Assembly (NCBI RefSeq): GCF_002914585.1
Contig: NZ_PDDM01000030.1
Coordinates: forward strand, 1-61,151
Length of the DNA: 61,151 nt
Direction: 5' to 3'
DNA from: Pseudanabaena sp. BC1403
GTDB lineage: Bacteria > Cyanobacteriota > Cyanobacteriia > Pseudanabaenales > Pseudanabaenaceae
Shown here: positions 17,948-28,489 of the stretch, piece after piece
How the letters are laid out: each line of letters starts with the position of its first letter
Numbering within the stretch: position 1 is the stretch's first letter
Program-made: the position numbers and the translations under genes
Notes under the pieces: generated by a model
Database searches by the model: none
What the model saw: the letters and a program-made list of their open reading frames with translations, nothing else
Told to the model about the DNA's origin: nothing

Positions 17948-19027
17948 ATGCGACTTTGTATCAATCCAAACTGCAATAGCCAAAATCTAGACACCACAGA
18001 GTTATGCCAACAATGTGGATGCGAATTACTCATCGATCGTGCTTATGCTGTCAAGAGATTACTCAGCGATAAAAGTGGATTTGGGACAATCTACGAAGTT
18101 GAAGATGCCAATCAGCATCCTAAGGTACTTAAAATCCTCAAACCTGAATTTAACGATCAGCCGAAAACCGTCGAGCTTTTTGAACAAGAAGCTTTTTTGT
18201 TAGGGCAAATTGATTCCACAGGATTACCCAAAATTGATGCTTATATCCATCATTATTTACCAGACAAAAAAAAGCTATACGGCATTGTTATGGAAAAAAT
18301 TGAAGGAATGAATCTCCATGATTGGATCTATAGCCATAATCGACTCTCAGAGAAAATGGCGATCGGATGGTTGAAGCAAATCGTACGAGTATTGAAAATT
18401 GTGCATCAAAAGGGCTATTTCCATCGCGATATCAAGCCTTCAAATATTATGCTCAGACCATCGGGCAAGCTTGCTCTGATTGACTTTGGCACTGCAAGGG
18501 AAGCAACCTATACCTATCTAGCTAAAATCGGTAGTGTCGGCGGTGTCACAAAAATCTCTTCTGCTGGTTATACCTCTCCAGAGCAAGAACGTGGTTTTGC
18601 GATTCCTCAGTCTGATTTCTATTCTTTAGGTATGACTTTTTTACATTTAGTTACTAGTACTTATCCTCTCAATCTGCATGATTCACATACAGATATATAC
18701 CATTGGCGCGAATCGGCTCCACAGATTTCCGGTAATTTTGCTCAGCTATTAGACAAACTGATTGCAAAAAGACCAGTTGATCGCCCATCTGATTGTGATG
18801 CAATTTTGCATAGCCTCGATGAGCTCGATCGGCTAACCAAAGAGATCCAAACTGAGCGCCAGACTCAGGTAAAACAGCAGATAAAGCAAGCGCAGCAAAA
18901 CCGCAGTCGCATTTGGATCGGTTTAACGATCGCTATTATGGGATTGATAGGATATGCGATCGCTGTTTTTAGTCGAATTCTTCCTTCACCTATCCCTTTG
19001 CCACCGCAAATTATTAAGCCAAAATGA
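17948..19027 (+). CDS. Membrane-anchored Ser/Thr protein kinase with N-terminal zinc ribbon
   Basis: About 359 aa from the ATG at 17948; a TTG six bases upstream is in frame but unlikely. Residues 4-23 form a four-Cys zinc ribbon (C4, C9, C20, C23). The kinase domain (about 33-290) has a Gly-rich loop in SDKSGFGTIY, the ATP-binding Lys in VLKILK (K62), the catalytic loop FHRDIKPSNIM (D161), DFG at 179-181, and YTSPEQ in the activation segment. A charged linker precedes one transmembrane helix near the C-terminus (IWIGLTIAIMGLIGYAIAVF), so the kinase faces the cytosol. This is a Hanks-type kinase of the kind abundant in cyanobacteria; targets are unknown. Confidence 0.88.
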   Translation: MRLCINPNCNSQNLDTTELCQQCGCELLIDRAYAVKRLLSDKSGFGTIYEVEDANQHPKVLKILKPEFNDQPKTVELFEQEAFLLGQIDSTGLPKIDAYIHHYLPDKKKLYGIVMEKIEGMNLHDWIYSHNRLSEKMAIGWLKQIVRVLKIVHQKGYFHRDIKPSNIMLRPSGKLALIDFGTAREATYTYLAKIGSVGGVTKISSAGYTSPEQERGFAIPQSDFYSLGMTFLHLVTSTYPLNLHDSHTDIYHWRESAPQISGNFAQLLDKLIAKRPVDRPSDCDAILHSLDELDRLTKEIQTERQTQVKQQIKQAQQNRSRIWIGLTIAIMGLIGYAIAVFSRILPSPIPLPPQIIKPK

Positions 19028-19067
19028 TTAGGAGAGAGAAGCGCATAAAGCAGAATGTTCTTCACTA

Positions 19068-19118
19068 CAATATTTCTTTTTAAAGTGTTAATTCATAACA
19101 CTTTAAAAAGAAATATTG
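19068..19118 (+). terminator. A/T-rich hairpin after the kinase gene
   Basis: 23-nt perfect arms (19068-19090 and 19096-19118) with a 5-nt ATTCA loop. Very A/T rich, 40 bp after the stop codon; a terminator or a small palindromic element. Confidence 0.6.
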
Positions 19119-19200
19119 TGGTTTATTTAATAAAAACTACCGTTAAAATTTCCGCTTATAAATTTTTGTATCGCCGTTCCAAAGTTATCATTAGCCTAGT

Positions 19201-20154
19201 ATGCAAGTTAAACGATTAGTAGCGATCGCCTTCTTTTTTCTAACATTGGTGATATTTATTCTCTTAGCAGAACCAGCTAAAACAAAGATAATCGCTGATG
19301 CCAAGTTTACGGAAACTCGCCCAAGTATCCCTCAAAAAACTACGCAAAGAATTGCCCAAAACATCAACTTTTCTCCAGAAATCAATCAATTTGCGCCCGT
19401 GAAAGGTTGTGAGAACCAACCACCAGCAAATCCACCTGAGCCGTCATTACCCGCCGCACTCACCTCTACTCCCATCACCCTAGAGCGCTTTCGGAAACCT
19501 TTACCAGCCTCTACAGCAAATCTTACTTCTTCTCAGAAAGGAATTACCTATAACCCTAGAGAAATAGTTGCTTTGGCAGCATCTTCTAACTATGGAGAGC
19601 GCTATCTTAAAGATCTATCGGGTCAACCTGCTAATAATCCGCCGATTATTGTTCTTCATGAAACGGTAGGCTCTGCTAATAGTGTCATTAATTTTTTTCA
19701 GGAATTCCATACTGACGAGGATAATCAAGCTAGCTATCACGCATTAATTGCACTGGATGGCAGCATTATTTACTTTGTACCACCAGATAAACGCGCCTTT
19801 GGTGCAGGGAATTCTGTTTTTGTAAGTTCTGTAGGAAAAGAAGCAATCCAAACTAATCCTCGATATCCAAGTTCTGTAAATAACTTTGCCTATCATATTT
19901 CTCTAGAAACGCCTACAGATGGAATGCATGATGGTTATACCCATAGTGGATATACAGAACCTCAATATCAATCTCTAGCATGGTTAGTCGCAAAAACTGA
20001 TGTGCCCTTAGAGCGAATTACTACTCACAGAATTGTCGATCGCTCAGGCTCACGTATCGATCCTCGCAGTTTCAATTTTAGTCTTTTCCAAAAGCAGCTA
20101 AGTGAATATCCTAGAACTAAGGAAATCTCTATTGGCTGTCCATCAACACCATAG
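19201..20154 (+). CDS. N-acetylmuramoyl-L-alanine amidase (Amidase_2 family)
   Basis: 317 aa. The N-terminus has a membrane segment or uncleaved signal (about 4-23, LVAIAFFFLTLVIFILLA), then a Pro/Thr-rich linker of about 90 residues, then an Amidase_2/PGRP domain (about 142-305). Likely zinc ligands are H152 (VLHETVG), H275 (TTHRIVD) and an acidic position at D286 (RIDPRSF); H231 in AYHISLET and the E235 that follows are other candidate active-site residues. It would cleave the bond between N-acetylmuramic acid and L-Ala in the periplasm, for wall remodelling or daughter-cell separation. Monocistronic, followed by a 61-nt hairpin. Confidence 0.85.
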   Translation: MQVKRLVAIAFFFLTLVIFILLAEPAKTKIIADAKFTETRPSIPQKTTQRIAQNINFSPEINQFAPVKGCENQPPANPPEPSLPAALTSTPITLERFRKPLPASTANLTSSQKGITYNPREIVALAASSNYGERYLKDLSGQPANNPPIIVLHETVGSANSVINFFQEFHTDEDNQASYHALIALDGSIIYFVPPDKRAFGAGNSVFVSSVGKEAIQTNPRYPSSVNNFAYHISLETPTDGMHDGYTHSGYTEPQYQSLAWLVAKTDVPLERITTHRIVDRSGSRIDPRSFNFSLFQKQLSEYPRTKEISIGCPSTP

Positions 20155-20165
20155 ATAAAAGAATC

Positions 20166-20226
20166 CTAAAAGCCCACAAAGGTAAAACGCCCGCTTAGCG
20201 GGCGTTTTACCTTTGTGGGCTTTTAG
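20166..20226 (+). terminator. Perfect 29-bp hairpin terminator
   Basis: Arms 20166-20194 and 20198-20226 are perfectly complementary with a TTA loop and core ACGCCCGC. Same 29+3+29 geometry as hairpins at 2370 and 8216. Confidence 0.85.
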
Positions 20227-20372
20227 TTTTTATTAGGCTAAGGTACTTTGGCAACTGGCGATCGCACCAAAATATTTGGTAGCGTTAGTCAATGATTATT
20301 TGATGAAATCAGTTAAACTTAAGTAGATAGCAAATACTAGTCACCAACTTTTGACTTAAGCTTTAGGGACAA

Positions 20373-23300
20373 ATGTTTAAAACTAACAAGATAGTTTATG
20401 GATATGCGATCGCCCTAGGCATTACTTTCTTGGGATCTTCCGTTGGCTTGCTAGTAGGCAATAATTATCACCAAAATGCAACTCAGAAGATGCAGGGGGC
20501 TGCTGAAGATCGCAAGTTTTTAAACACTCTCCAAGTCGATATTTTATATAATCGTCCTACCAAACAACTATCACCTTACTTAGCGGATCCAGATGGCTTT
20601 AAGATCGAGAGTGGCAAATTACTTGATCGCATTCAGAAAATTTTAACCGCACTAGAGGCATATAACTCTTCTGGGAAGACATCAAGCATCGAGGGGCTAC
20701 AACCATTGCTAGCTGAATATGCAATGGTTGTGAAAAAATTTCAGCAAGAAGCAAACCTAGAGATCGCCCAATTAACCACACTCACAGAATCTCCCAAAAA
20801 CTTAACCGCAGCAGAATTACGGTTAGTTAAATTTGTCAAAAGCAAGGATTTTGTCAAGTTTATTGAGTTTCCCGATCGCCTATTACCATTTACCCAACTT
20901 GCTGATGTACAAACAGCAAAAGCTGAGTCAGAACTAGCCTACTCTAAGACAATTCGCAATAGCATAGTTGCTGGAAGTGTATTCTTGTCAGCAGCGATCT
21001 CTGTCCTATTTACGATCTTTGCTAGCCGTGCGCTCGCTCGTGAACAAGCGACAATCAACCAACAATTGCGCAATCAATTAACCGAGCGCGAGCAAGCCGA
21101 AGCACAACTGCGTGAAAGTGAGCAGCGCTATATCAACTTAAATGCTGCAGCTCCTGTCGGAATATTTCGCGTTGATACTGAGGGAAACAGTATATATATC
21201 AACCAACGTTGCTGCGAGATGCTTGGCTTGTCACCAGAAGCAACCATTGGAAAATCTTGGCAGCAAGCATTGCACCCCGACGATCGCGAGTATGTTATCG
21301 CTGAGCAAATTCGCACAAGACGCGAAAATATACCATTTCAATTAGAGTATCGAATTCTAAGACCTGACGGTTCCGTAGTTTGGGTGCTGGGAAACGCTGT
21401 CGCCGAGAAAGATAACAGTGGGCAAATCATCGGCTATGTGGGGACAATCACAGACATTAGCGATCGCAAGCGCTCGGAAGAAGCCTTACAAAAAAGTGAA
21501 TCTCATTCTAGAGCCTTAATTAGTGCGATGCCTGACATAATTTTTCGGATGAACCAAGAAGGTGTTTATCTGGAATTTCTTGCTTCTCCAAATTTCAATG
21601 TTTTGGGTGATCTCTCAAAGATGGTGGGAACCAATGTATTAGATATTTTGCCGCCTCAAGCGTCACAACAACGCATGAAATCTGTTCAACAAGTTATTCA
21701 AACTGGTTCTATCCAAGTTTACGAACAAGAGCTTGAGATTGACGGCATACCCCAAATCGAAGAAGTCCGTATTGTGCCATATAGCGAAACCCAGGTTTTA
21801 GGATTGGTGCGAAATATTAGTGATCGCAAACAAGCCGAACTTGCTTTAGCAAAGAGCGAAGCCCAGAGTCGTGCCATATTATCAGCCATTCCTGATTTGA
21901 TGTTTCGGATAGGAAGTGACGGAATTTATCGCGAGTTTTATATTGCATATCGCGATTTTGCAGTTATTCCCCAAGGTAACGATCTCACTGGTCGATCACT
22001 TTCTGAAATGTTGCCACCAGATGTTTTTGAGCGACATATGCATCACCTGCAAAAAAGTCTAGAAACAGGAGAGGTGCAAGTATACGAGCAAATTTTTCCA
22101 ATTGGAGATCGCCTTCAATATGACGAAGTTAGAGTTGTCAAGATTGGCGAAGATGAAGCTCTGTTTATAATTCGGGACATTAGCGATCGCAAACAAGCAG
22201 AACAGGCTTTAGCAAAGAGCGAAGCCCAGAGCCGAGCCATATTATCAGCAATTCCTGATTTGATGTTTCGAGTAGGGACTGATGGCGTTTATCGCGAAAT
22301 TATTACGCAGCATCAAGATTTTGCCCTATTTCCACTAGACTTCAATCTTGTTGGGCAGTCAATGGTCGAGATTTTACCCGCAGAGCTTGCCGATCGCCAA
22401 TTTCATTATTTGCGTAGAGCGATCGCAACTGGTAAGTTGCAAATCTACGAGCAAAATATTCAAATAGGAGATATCTTTCAAGATGAAGAAGTGAGAGTGA
22501 TCAAGAGTGGCGAAGATGAAGTTCTGTTTATGATTCGGGACATTAGTGATCGTAAGCAATCTGAACTGGCTCTACAAAATCTAATTGCAGGCACAGCCGC
22601 TACCACTGGACAAGACTTCTTCCCCGCGCTAGTAACTCATATTGCCAAGGCTCTTAATGTTTCCCACGCTCTAGTTACTGAACTGGTTGATGATGAGTTA
22701 CACTCCCTAGCTTTTTGGGCAAATGGAGAACTTCAACCAGCTTTTTCTTTTAATATTGAAAAAACTCCCTGCGAAAAGGCATTACAGCAGGGAACATTTT
22801 ATTGTGATAGCTTTGTTCAGCAGATGTTTCCTCAACATATAGCTCTAGCTGAGATGGAGGCATCCAGCTATCTTGGTATTTCCCTAAAAGATAGTAATGG
22901 TCAGGCGATCGGTAATCTTTGTACTCTAGACAAACAGTCAATTCACAATCCACAACGAGCGGAACAAATCCTACAGGTGTTCGCCGCCCGTGCTACCGCT
23001 GAGTTGGAACGTCAACGGACTAACACCATGCTAGTTCAACTCAATCAACAACTAGAATCAAAGGTGCAAAAACGCACTTTGGAACTTCAAAAACTATCAG
23101 AACGCCTCACTTTGTCGCTGAAATCTGGAGCGATCGGATCTTGGGAATGGAATATTGCAGAGCAACAAATGTTTTGGGATGAGCAAATGTATAAACTGTA
23201 TGGAGTTGAACAAGGTGCTGATTTTCATCTCGACTATGAATCTTGGGCAAAGATGATCCATCCTGATGACCTCAAAGCTACGATGGAAATGGGAAAGCGA

Positions 23301-25061
23301 GCTCTCTTAGGAGAAATAGAACTGGACTCTGAGTTTCGGATTTTGCATCGTGATCACAGTATCCACTTTATAAAAGCCTATGGAACTTTGGTTCGAGATG
23401 CTAAAGGCAATCCCCAGAGTTTGATTGGTATTGATTTTGATATTAGCGATCGCAAACAAGCCGAAAATGCTATTTTGACATCTCAGAAATTCTTACAAAC
23501 AGTCCTTGACACATTCCCTCTGTCAGTATTTTGGAAAGATCGTAACTCGGTCTATCTTGGTTGTAATCGCAATTTCTTAAAAGATGCAGGACTTGCCTCA
23601 GTCGCAGATATCATTGGCAAGACTGACTATGAAATGCCTTGGGCTCAGACCGAAGCTAATTCATTTCGTCAATATGACCGCCAAGTCATGGACAACGATG
23701 AATCGAAGCTCGGTATCATCGAGACCCAATTGCAAGCAAATGGCGATCGGATTTGGGTAGAGACAAATAAACTACCGCTCTATGATTTAAAGGGGGAGGT
23801 GATTGGCATTTTAGGAACCTATCAAGATATTACGAAGCGGAAGCAAGCAGAGGAGGAACTACAACATACGAACCAAGAACTTCTCCGTGCGACCAGACTC
23901 AAGGACGAATTTTTGGCTAATATGAGTCATGAACTTCGTACGCCCCTCAACGCCATTCTCGGCATGACTGAGGGATTGCAAGAGCAAGTCTATGGCAGCA
24001 TCAATGATCGTCAACTCAAAGCCTTACAAACTGTAGAAACCAGTGGCAACCACTTACTTGAATTAATCAATGACATTCTTAATCTCGCAAAAATTGAAGC
24101 AGGACAAGTTGAACTAAATTATTCATCGACATCAATCAGTTATCTCTGCGAATCCAGCCTGAACTTTATTAAACAACAAGCAATGAAGAAACAGATTCAG
24201 CTAGATATGCATCTGCAACCAAATCTCCCTGAAATACAGTTAGATGAGCGGCGGATCAAACAGGTGTTAATTAATATCCTCAGTAATGCTGTCAAATTCA
24301 CCGCAAATGGAGGTCGCATTAAACTAAAAGCCACCAAGCTTTCTCATGTCTCTGAGCAAACCCAAGATCACACACAAGACTATCTGCAAATATCGATAAC
24401 CGATACGGGCATCGGCATCTCGCCAGAAAATATTCAGAGACTATTCAAACCCTTTGTCCAAATTGATAGCGCTTTAAATCGAAAATATGAAGGGACAGGC
24501 TTAGGACTAGCATTAGCAAAACAAATCATCGAGCTTCATGGTGGCACTGTCGGAATATCCAGTGAAATAGGTATTGGCAGTTGCTTCACCATAGAGTTGC
24601 CAATCAACCACCTCGAATCTCCGCCGCCACAAGAACCTCAGTTTTCATCTAATCTTGAGTCGCATCCAGAACTGAAACAGATATCAGCATCTACAGCACC
24701 ACTAATTTTGTTAGCAGAAGATAATGAAGCTAATATCATTACAGTAACTAGCTATCTTGAAGCCAAAGCCTATCGCCTTATCATCGCAAGGGATGGACAA
24801 GAGGCGATCGCCATTGCCAAGAGCGCTCAACCAGATCTGATTTTAATGGATATCCAAATGCCCGTTATGGACGGGTTAGAAGCTATCAAACAGATTCGTC
24901 TCGATCCTCAATTTGTTGATACACCAATTATTGCTCTGACCGCTTTGGCAATGGCTGGCGATCGCGAAAAATGCATAGCTGCTGGTGCTAATGAATATAT
25001 TACTAAGCCAATCAAGTTAAAAGATTTATCCCAGACGATTCAATCCTTTATGAATTCATAG
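20373..25061 (+). CDS. Membrane-bound multi-PAS hybrid histidine kinase/response regulator
   Basis: 1562 aa. Two membrane helices (about 9-30 and 191-214) bracket a periplasmic domain of about 160 residues. Next come PAS units at about 240-370, 375-485, 490-605 and 610-735, a GAF-like unit (about 740-885) and two more PAS units (about 900-1035, 1040-1165). HisKA carries the phospho-acceptor H1186 ([14 protein letters not shown]); HATPase_c (about 1285-1410) has an N box, DTGIGI and GTGLGLA; a receiver domain (about 1435-1560) has D1493 ([11 protein letters not shown]). PAS units 3 and 4 are near-identical recent duplications. It leads a three-gene operon of paralogous hybrid kinases, with only 15 bp to the next. 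No output domain, so a separate phosphotransfer partner is expected. Confidence 0.9.
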   Translation: MFKTNKIVYGYAIALGITFLGSSVGLLVGNNYHQNATQKMQGAAEDRKFLNTLQVDILYNRPTKQLSPYLADPDGFKIESGKLLDRIQKILTALEAYNSSGKTSSIEGLQPLLAEYAMVVKKFQQEANLEIAQLTTLTESPKNLTAAELRLVKFVKSKDFVKFIEFPDRLLPFTQLADVQTAKAESELAYSKTIRNSIVAGSVFLSAAISVLFTIFASRALAREQATINQQLRNQLTEREQAEAQLRESEQRYINLNAAAPVGIFRVDTEGNSIYINQRCCEMLGLSPEATIGKSWQQALHPDDREYVIAEQIRTRRENIPFQLEYRILRPDGSVVWVLGNAVAEKDNSGQIIGYVGTITDISDRKRSEEALQKSESHSRALISAMPDIIFRMNQEGVYLEFLASPNFNVLGDLSKMVGTNVLDILPPQASQQRMKSVQQVIQTGSIQVYEQELEIDGIPQIEEVRIVPYSETQVLGLVRNISDRKQAELALAKSEAQSRAILSAIPDLMFRIGSDGIYREFYIAYRDFAVIPQGNDLTGRSLSEMLPPDVFERHMHHLQKSLETGEVQVYEQIFPIGDRLQYDEVRVVKIGEDEALFIIRDISDRKQAEQALAKSEAQSRAILSAIPDLMFRVGTDGVYREIITQHQDFALFPLDFNLVGQSMVEILPAELADRQFHYLRRAIATGKLQIYEQNIQIGDIFQDEEVRVIKSGEDEVLFMIRDISDRKQSELALQNLIAGTAATTGQDFFPALVTHIAKALNVSHALVTELVDDELHSLAFWANGELQPAFSFNIEKTPCEKALQQGTFYCDSFVQQMFPQHIALAEMEASSYLGISLKDSNGQAIGNLCTLDKQSIHNPQRAEQILQVFAARATAELERQRTNTMLVQLNQQLESKVQKRTLELQKLSERLTLSLKSGAIGSWEWNIAEQQMFWDEQMYKLYGVEQGADFHLDYESWAKMIHPDDLKATMEMGKRALLGEIELDSEFRILHRDHSIHFIKAYGTLVRDAKGNPQSLIGIDFDISDRKQAENAILTSQKFLQTVLDTFPLSVFWKDRNSVYLGCNRNFLKDAGLASVADIIGKTDYEMPWAQTEANSFRQYDRQVMDNDESKLGIIETQLQANGDRIWVETNKLPLYDLKGEVIGILGTYQDITKRKQAEEELQHTNQELLRATRLKDEFLANMSHELRTPLNAILGMTEGLQEQVYGSINDRQLKALQTVETSGNHLLELINDILNLAKIEAGQVELNYSSTSISYLCESSLNFIKQQAMKKQIQLDMHLQPNLPEIQLDERRIKQVLINILSNAVKFTANGGRIKLKATKLSHVSEQTQDHTQDYLQISITDTGIGISPENIQRLFKPFVQIDSALNRKYEGTGLGLALAKQIIELHGGTVGISSEIGIGSCFTIELPINHLESPPPQEPQFSSNLESHPELKQISASTAPLILLAEDNEANIITVTSYLEAKAYRLIIARDGQEAIAIAKSAQPDLILMDIQMPVMDGLEAIKQIRLDPQFVDTPIIALTALAMAGDREKCIAAGANEYITKPIKLKDLSQTIQSFMNS

Positions 25062-25076
25062 ACAGGTTTAAGCCTT

Positions 25077-28000
25077 ATGGAATCTACTCCTGACTCAAAA
25101 GATAATGTATCGGCGATCTCGCACAGTTCTCCAGTTGCACCAGATCAGCAGTCTTTACCATTAAGCGATCGTGGACAAACCGACAATCTACTCCTAACTC
25201 TTGTGGAGGCAACAGCTTCTGTCACAGGAGAAGATTTTTTCACAGCCTTTGTTAAACATCTCGCCACAAATCTAGGCTGTGCCCATGCCATGATCACGGA
25301 AGTAAAGGATGGACAATTACAAACCCGTGCCTTTTGGTCAAGAAATCTGCTTCAACCAAATTTGAGTTATGACATAAAAAATACTCCCTGTGAAATAGTC
25401 TTAGCAGACGGAATCTATGCTCAATCAACCGATTTGCAAAAAACCTTTCCTAATAATTCTAATCTGATTATTTTGAATGCCGATAGTTTTCTGGGAGTCG
25501 CTCTAACTAATTCTAGTAAGCAAACCATTGGGCTAATCAGTATCATGGATGTCGTGCCCATGCGAGAAATAGCTAGGTTACAGCCAATTATCCAGATCTT
25601 TGCGGCGCGTGTTGCGGCTGAGTTAGAACGAGAACAGACGACCCTTGCGCTGAAGCAGCTAAATCAAGAATTAGAACGGAGAGTAGAAGAACGTACCACC
25701 TCTCTAAAAGCAAGTGAAGAGCGTTGGCAACTAGCACTCAAAGGGGCAAATGATGGGATTTGGGATTTCGATATGGCGACAAACAAGGTTTTCTACTCTA
25801 GTCGCTGGAAACAGATGCGTGGTTTTGATGACGATGAAATTAGCGATAGTTTGGAAGAATGCTCAAGCCGCATCCATCCTGATGATTACGATCGCGTTAT
25901 AGCATCTGCCAATGATCACTTAGCTGGCAAAACAGAATTCGTGGAGATGGAATATAGAACACTCTGCAAAGATGGCTCCTACATATGGGTGCTTGAGCGT
26001 GGACAAGCCTTAAGAAATGAGTTGGGACAACCCATTCGCGTTATTGGTTCCGACACCGATATCAGCGCCCATAAACTAATTGAAGCCAAATTAATTAAGA
26101 GTGAAGCTCAATTTCGCTGTTTGGTAGAAGGAGGCATCGACCTGATTTGGTCAAGCGATCAAAATGGTTTATTTACTTACCTCTCACCACAATTCAATGC
26201 GCTTTTTGGCTGGGAGCCTAGTGAATGGATTGGCAAGTCATATAACGACCTTGTGCATCCAGATGATCTACTACGAGTAAAAACTCTTGAGTTTATGGAG
26301 AATGTGGTATCTGGCAAAAAATCTTGGCATCCTGAGTTCCGCCATCGACACCGAGATGGTCATTATGTCTGGGTACGCGCCAATAGTACAACGATTTTAA
26401 ATCCTGATGGAGTTGTGATTGGCAGTCAAGGGACTTTAACCGATATTAGCGATCGCAAGCAGGCGGAAGAAAGACTACAAGCAAAAACCAAGCAATTAAT
26501 CCAATCCCATACTAAACTAGCTCAATCCATCGCCAATATCCAACGCAGTAACGCTCTATTAACCGTTCTCCAAGAAGCCTCCTTTGACGGAATTCTGGTG
26601 ATTGATGAGCATCGCCGAGTGATCACCTACAATCAGCGTTTTTTAAATCAGTGGGATATTCCTCAATCACTAGTACTCTCAGCAAACGATCTCCAACTTT
26701 TCGACGTTGTTTTAGAGCGCCTCACTCATCCAGATGAATTTTTGCATCAGGTCGAGTATCTACATGATCATCCTAAGGAGATCAGCCATTCAGAGATCAG
26801 CCGCAAAGATGACAAAATCTTTGATCTTTACTCTGCCCCAATTTATTGGTCTAATGATCGTTATGGTCGAGCTTGGTTTTTCCGCGACATAAGCGATCGC
26901 AAACGACTAGAGCAAGAACAAACTCGTCTGACCTCTATTCTAGAAGCTTCGACTGACTACATCAGCATGGCAGATGCCAACGGAATGATCTTCTGGAAGA
27001 ATACAGAATTAAAACGACTATGCGGGATCGATCCCAATCATGATACAAAGCAATATCAAATTGCTGACTGCCATCCCCAATGGGCAGCCGATATAGTTTT
27101 GCAAGAGGGATTGCCCCATGCGATCGCCCTTGGAAGTTGGATGGGCGAAACAGCATTGCTGAATGTCGATGGACAAGAAATTCCCGTTTCTCAGCTTATT
27201 CTCGTGCACAAGTCTCCTCAAGGCGAAATAGAATTTTTCTCCTTCATCATGCGCGATATCCAAACTCGCAAAGAATATGAACAGAAACTAGAACTAACCA
27301 ACGCAGAACTGCTCCGCGCCACCAGACTCAAAGATGAATTTTTGGCAAACATGAGTCATGAACTCCGTACTCCTCTCAACGCCATTCTCGGCATGACCGA
27401 AGCACTCCAAGAACAAATCTTAGGGGACGTTAATGAGAGACAGCTAAAAGCCTTAAAAACCGTTGAAACTAGTGGTATGCATCTATTAGCGTTGATCAAC
27501 GATATTCTAGATTTAGCCAAAATCGAATCAGGACAGCTCCAACTAGACTGCAACACCACAAATGTGGCATTACTATGTCAATCCAGCATCACATTTATCC
27601 AGAACCAAGCCTTCAATAAAAGCATAAAACTAGAGGTCAAGATTTCTCCAAACTTGCCAGACCTACAAGTAGATGAGCGACGCATCCGCCAAGTGCTGCT
27701 TAACTTGCTCAGCAATGCCGTAAAATTTACGCCCAAAGGAGGAAGCATCACCTTAGAGGTTAAACATCTAGAATTACAGCAAATGCAGACTGGTTCATGG
27801 ATTCGCATTGCTGTAATTGACACAGGAATCGGCATTGCCCCAGAAAACATCCCAAAACTATTTCAACCCTTTATCCAGATTGATGGCGCTTTAAATCGTC
27901 AATATGCAGGTACAGGTTTGGGGCTATCGCTTGTCAAACGCATGGTGGAATTGCACGGGGGAACTGTCGGCTTGACAAGCGATCTGGGCATTGGCAGTTG

Positions 28001-28475
28001 TTTTACGATTGATTTACCATGTGTAACCAGTTTACAAGAAGCGATCGCAAATGTTTCTATCGATGCAACTCCAGCCCCACCTTCTCCAGTATCCGCCACA
28101 GTTAAATTATCCCCTTTAATATTGATAGCAGAAGACAACGAAGCTAATATTAGTACATTGAACGATTATCTTGAAGCCAAAGGATATCGTATTCTCTTAG
28201 CAATGAATGGGCAGGAGGCGATCGATCTTACGAAGACTTATCAACCTGATTTAATTCTGATGGATATTCAAATACCCATCATGGATGGGATCGAGACAAC
28301 TAAGCAAATTCGCCTCGATCCTAACTTGGTAAATATTCCGATTATTGCCTTGACGGCTCTGGCGATGGATGGCGATCGCCAAAAGTGCTTAGATGCTGGA
28401 GCCAATGAATATATTTCTAAGCCGATAAAGCTAAAAGATCTATCCCAGATAATTCAATCCTTTTTAACCTCATAG
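25077..28475 (+). CDS. Soluble hybrid histidine kinase (GAF-like, four PAS)
   Basis: 1132 aa, no membrane helix. A GAF-like sensor (about 33-195) is paralogous to the GAF-like unit of the upstream kinase (both contain a TPCE motif and a QIFAARVAAELERE-type end). A coiled-coil (about 195-215) and four PAS units (about 215-345, 350-470, 490-620, 625-745) follow. HisKA carries H761, HATPase_c is at about 860-980, and the receiver (about 1010-1130) has D1063. The third PAS contains the peculiar block SFDGILVIDEHRRVITYNQ, shared with the third kinase. It lies 15 bp after gene one and 11 bp before gene three, indicating co-transcription. Signal unknown. Confidence 0.9.
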   Translation: MESTPDSKDNVSAISHSSPVAPDQQSLPLSDRGQTDNLLLTLVEATASVTGEDFFTAFVKHLATNLGCAHAMITEVKDGQLQTRAFWSRNLLQPNLSYDIKNTPCEIVLADGIYAQSTDLQKTFPNNSNLIILNADSFLGVALTNSSKQTIGLISIMDVVPMREIARLQPIIQIFAARVAAELEREQTTLALKQLNQELERRVEERTTSLKASEERWQLALKGANDGIWDFDMATNKVFYSSRWKQMRGFDDDEISDSLEECSSRIHPDDYDRVIASANDHLAGKTEFVEMEYRTLCKDGSYIWVLERGQALRNELGQPIRVIGSDTDISAHKLIEAKLIKSEAQFRCLVEGGIDLIWSSDQNGLFTYLSPQFNALFGWEPSEWIGKSYNDLVHPDDLLRVKTLEFMENVVSGKKSWHPEFRHRHRDGHYVWVRANSTTILNPDGVVIGSQGTLTDISDRKQAEERLQAKTKQLIQSHTKLAQSIANIQRSNALLTVLQEASFDGILVIDEHRRVITYNQRFLNQWDIPQSLVLSANDLQLFDVVLERLTHPDEFLHQVEYLHDHPKEISHSEISRKDDKIFDLYSAPIYWSNDRYGRAWFFRDISDRKRLEQEQTRLTSILEASTDYISMADANGMIFWKNTELKRLCGIDPNHDTKQYQIADCHPQWAADIVLQEGLPHAIALGSWMGETALLNVDGQEIPVSQLILVHKSPQGEIEFFSFIMRDIQTRKEYEQKLELTNAELLRATRLKDEFLANMSHELRTPLNAILGMTEALQEQILGDVNERQLKALKTVETSGMHLLALINDILDLAKIESGQLQLDCNTTNVALLCQSSITFIQNQAFNKSIKLEVKISPNLPDLQVDERRIRQVLLNLLSNAVKFTPKGGSITLEVKHLELQQMQTGSWIRIAVIDTGIGIAPENIPKLFQPFIQIDGALNRQYAGTGLGLSLVKRMVELHGGTVGLTSDLGIGSCFTIDLPCVTSLQEAIANVSIDATPAPPSPVSATVKLSPLILIAEDNEANISTLNDYLEAKGYRILLAMNGQEAIDLTKTYQPDLILMDIQIPIMDGIETTKQIRLDPNLVNIPIIALTALAMDGDRQKCLDAGANEYISKPIKLKDLSQIIQSFLTS

Positions 28476-28489
28476 TCGAGTTACTCGTG

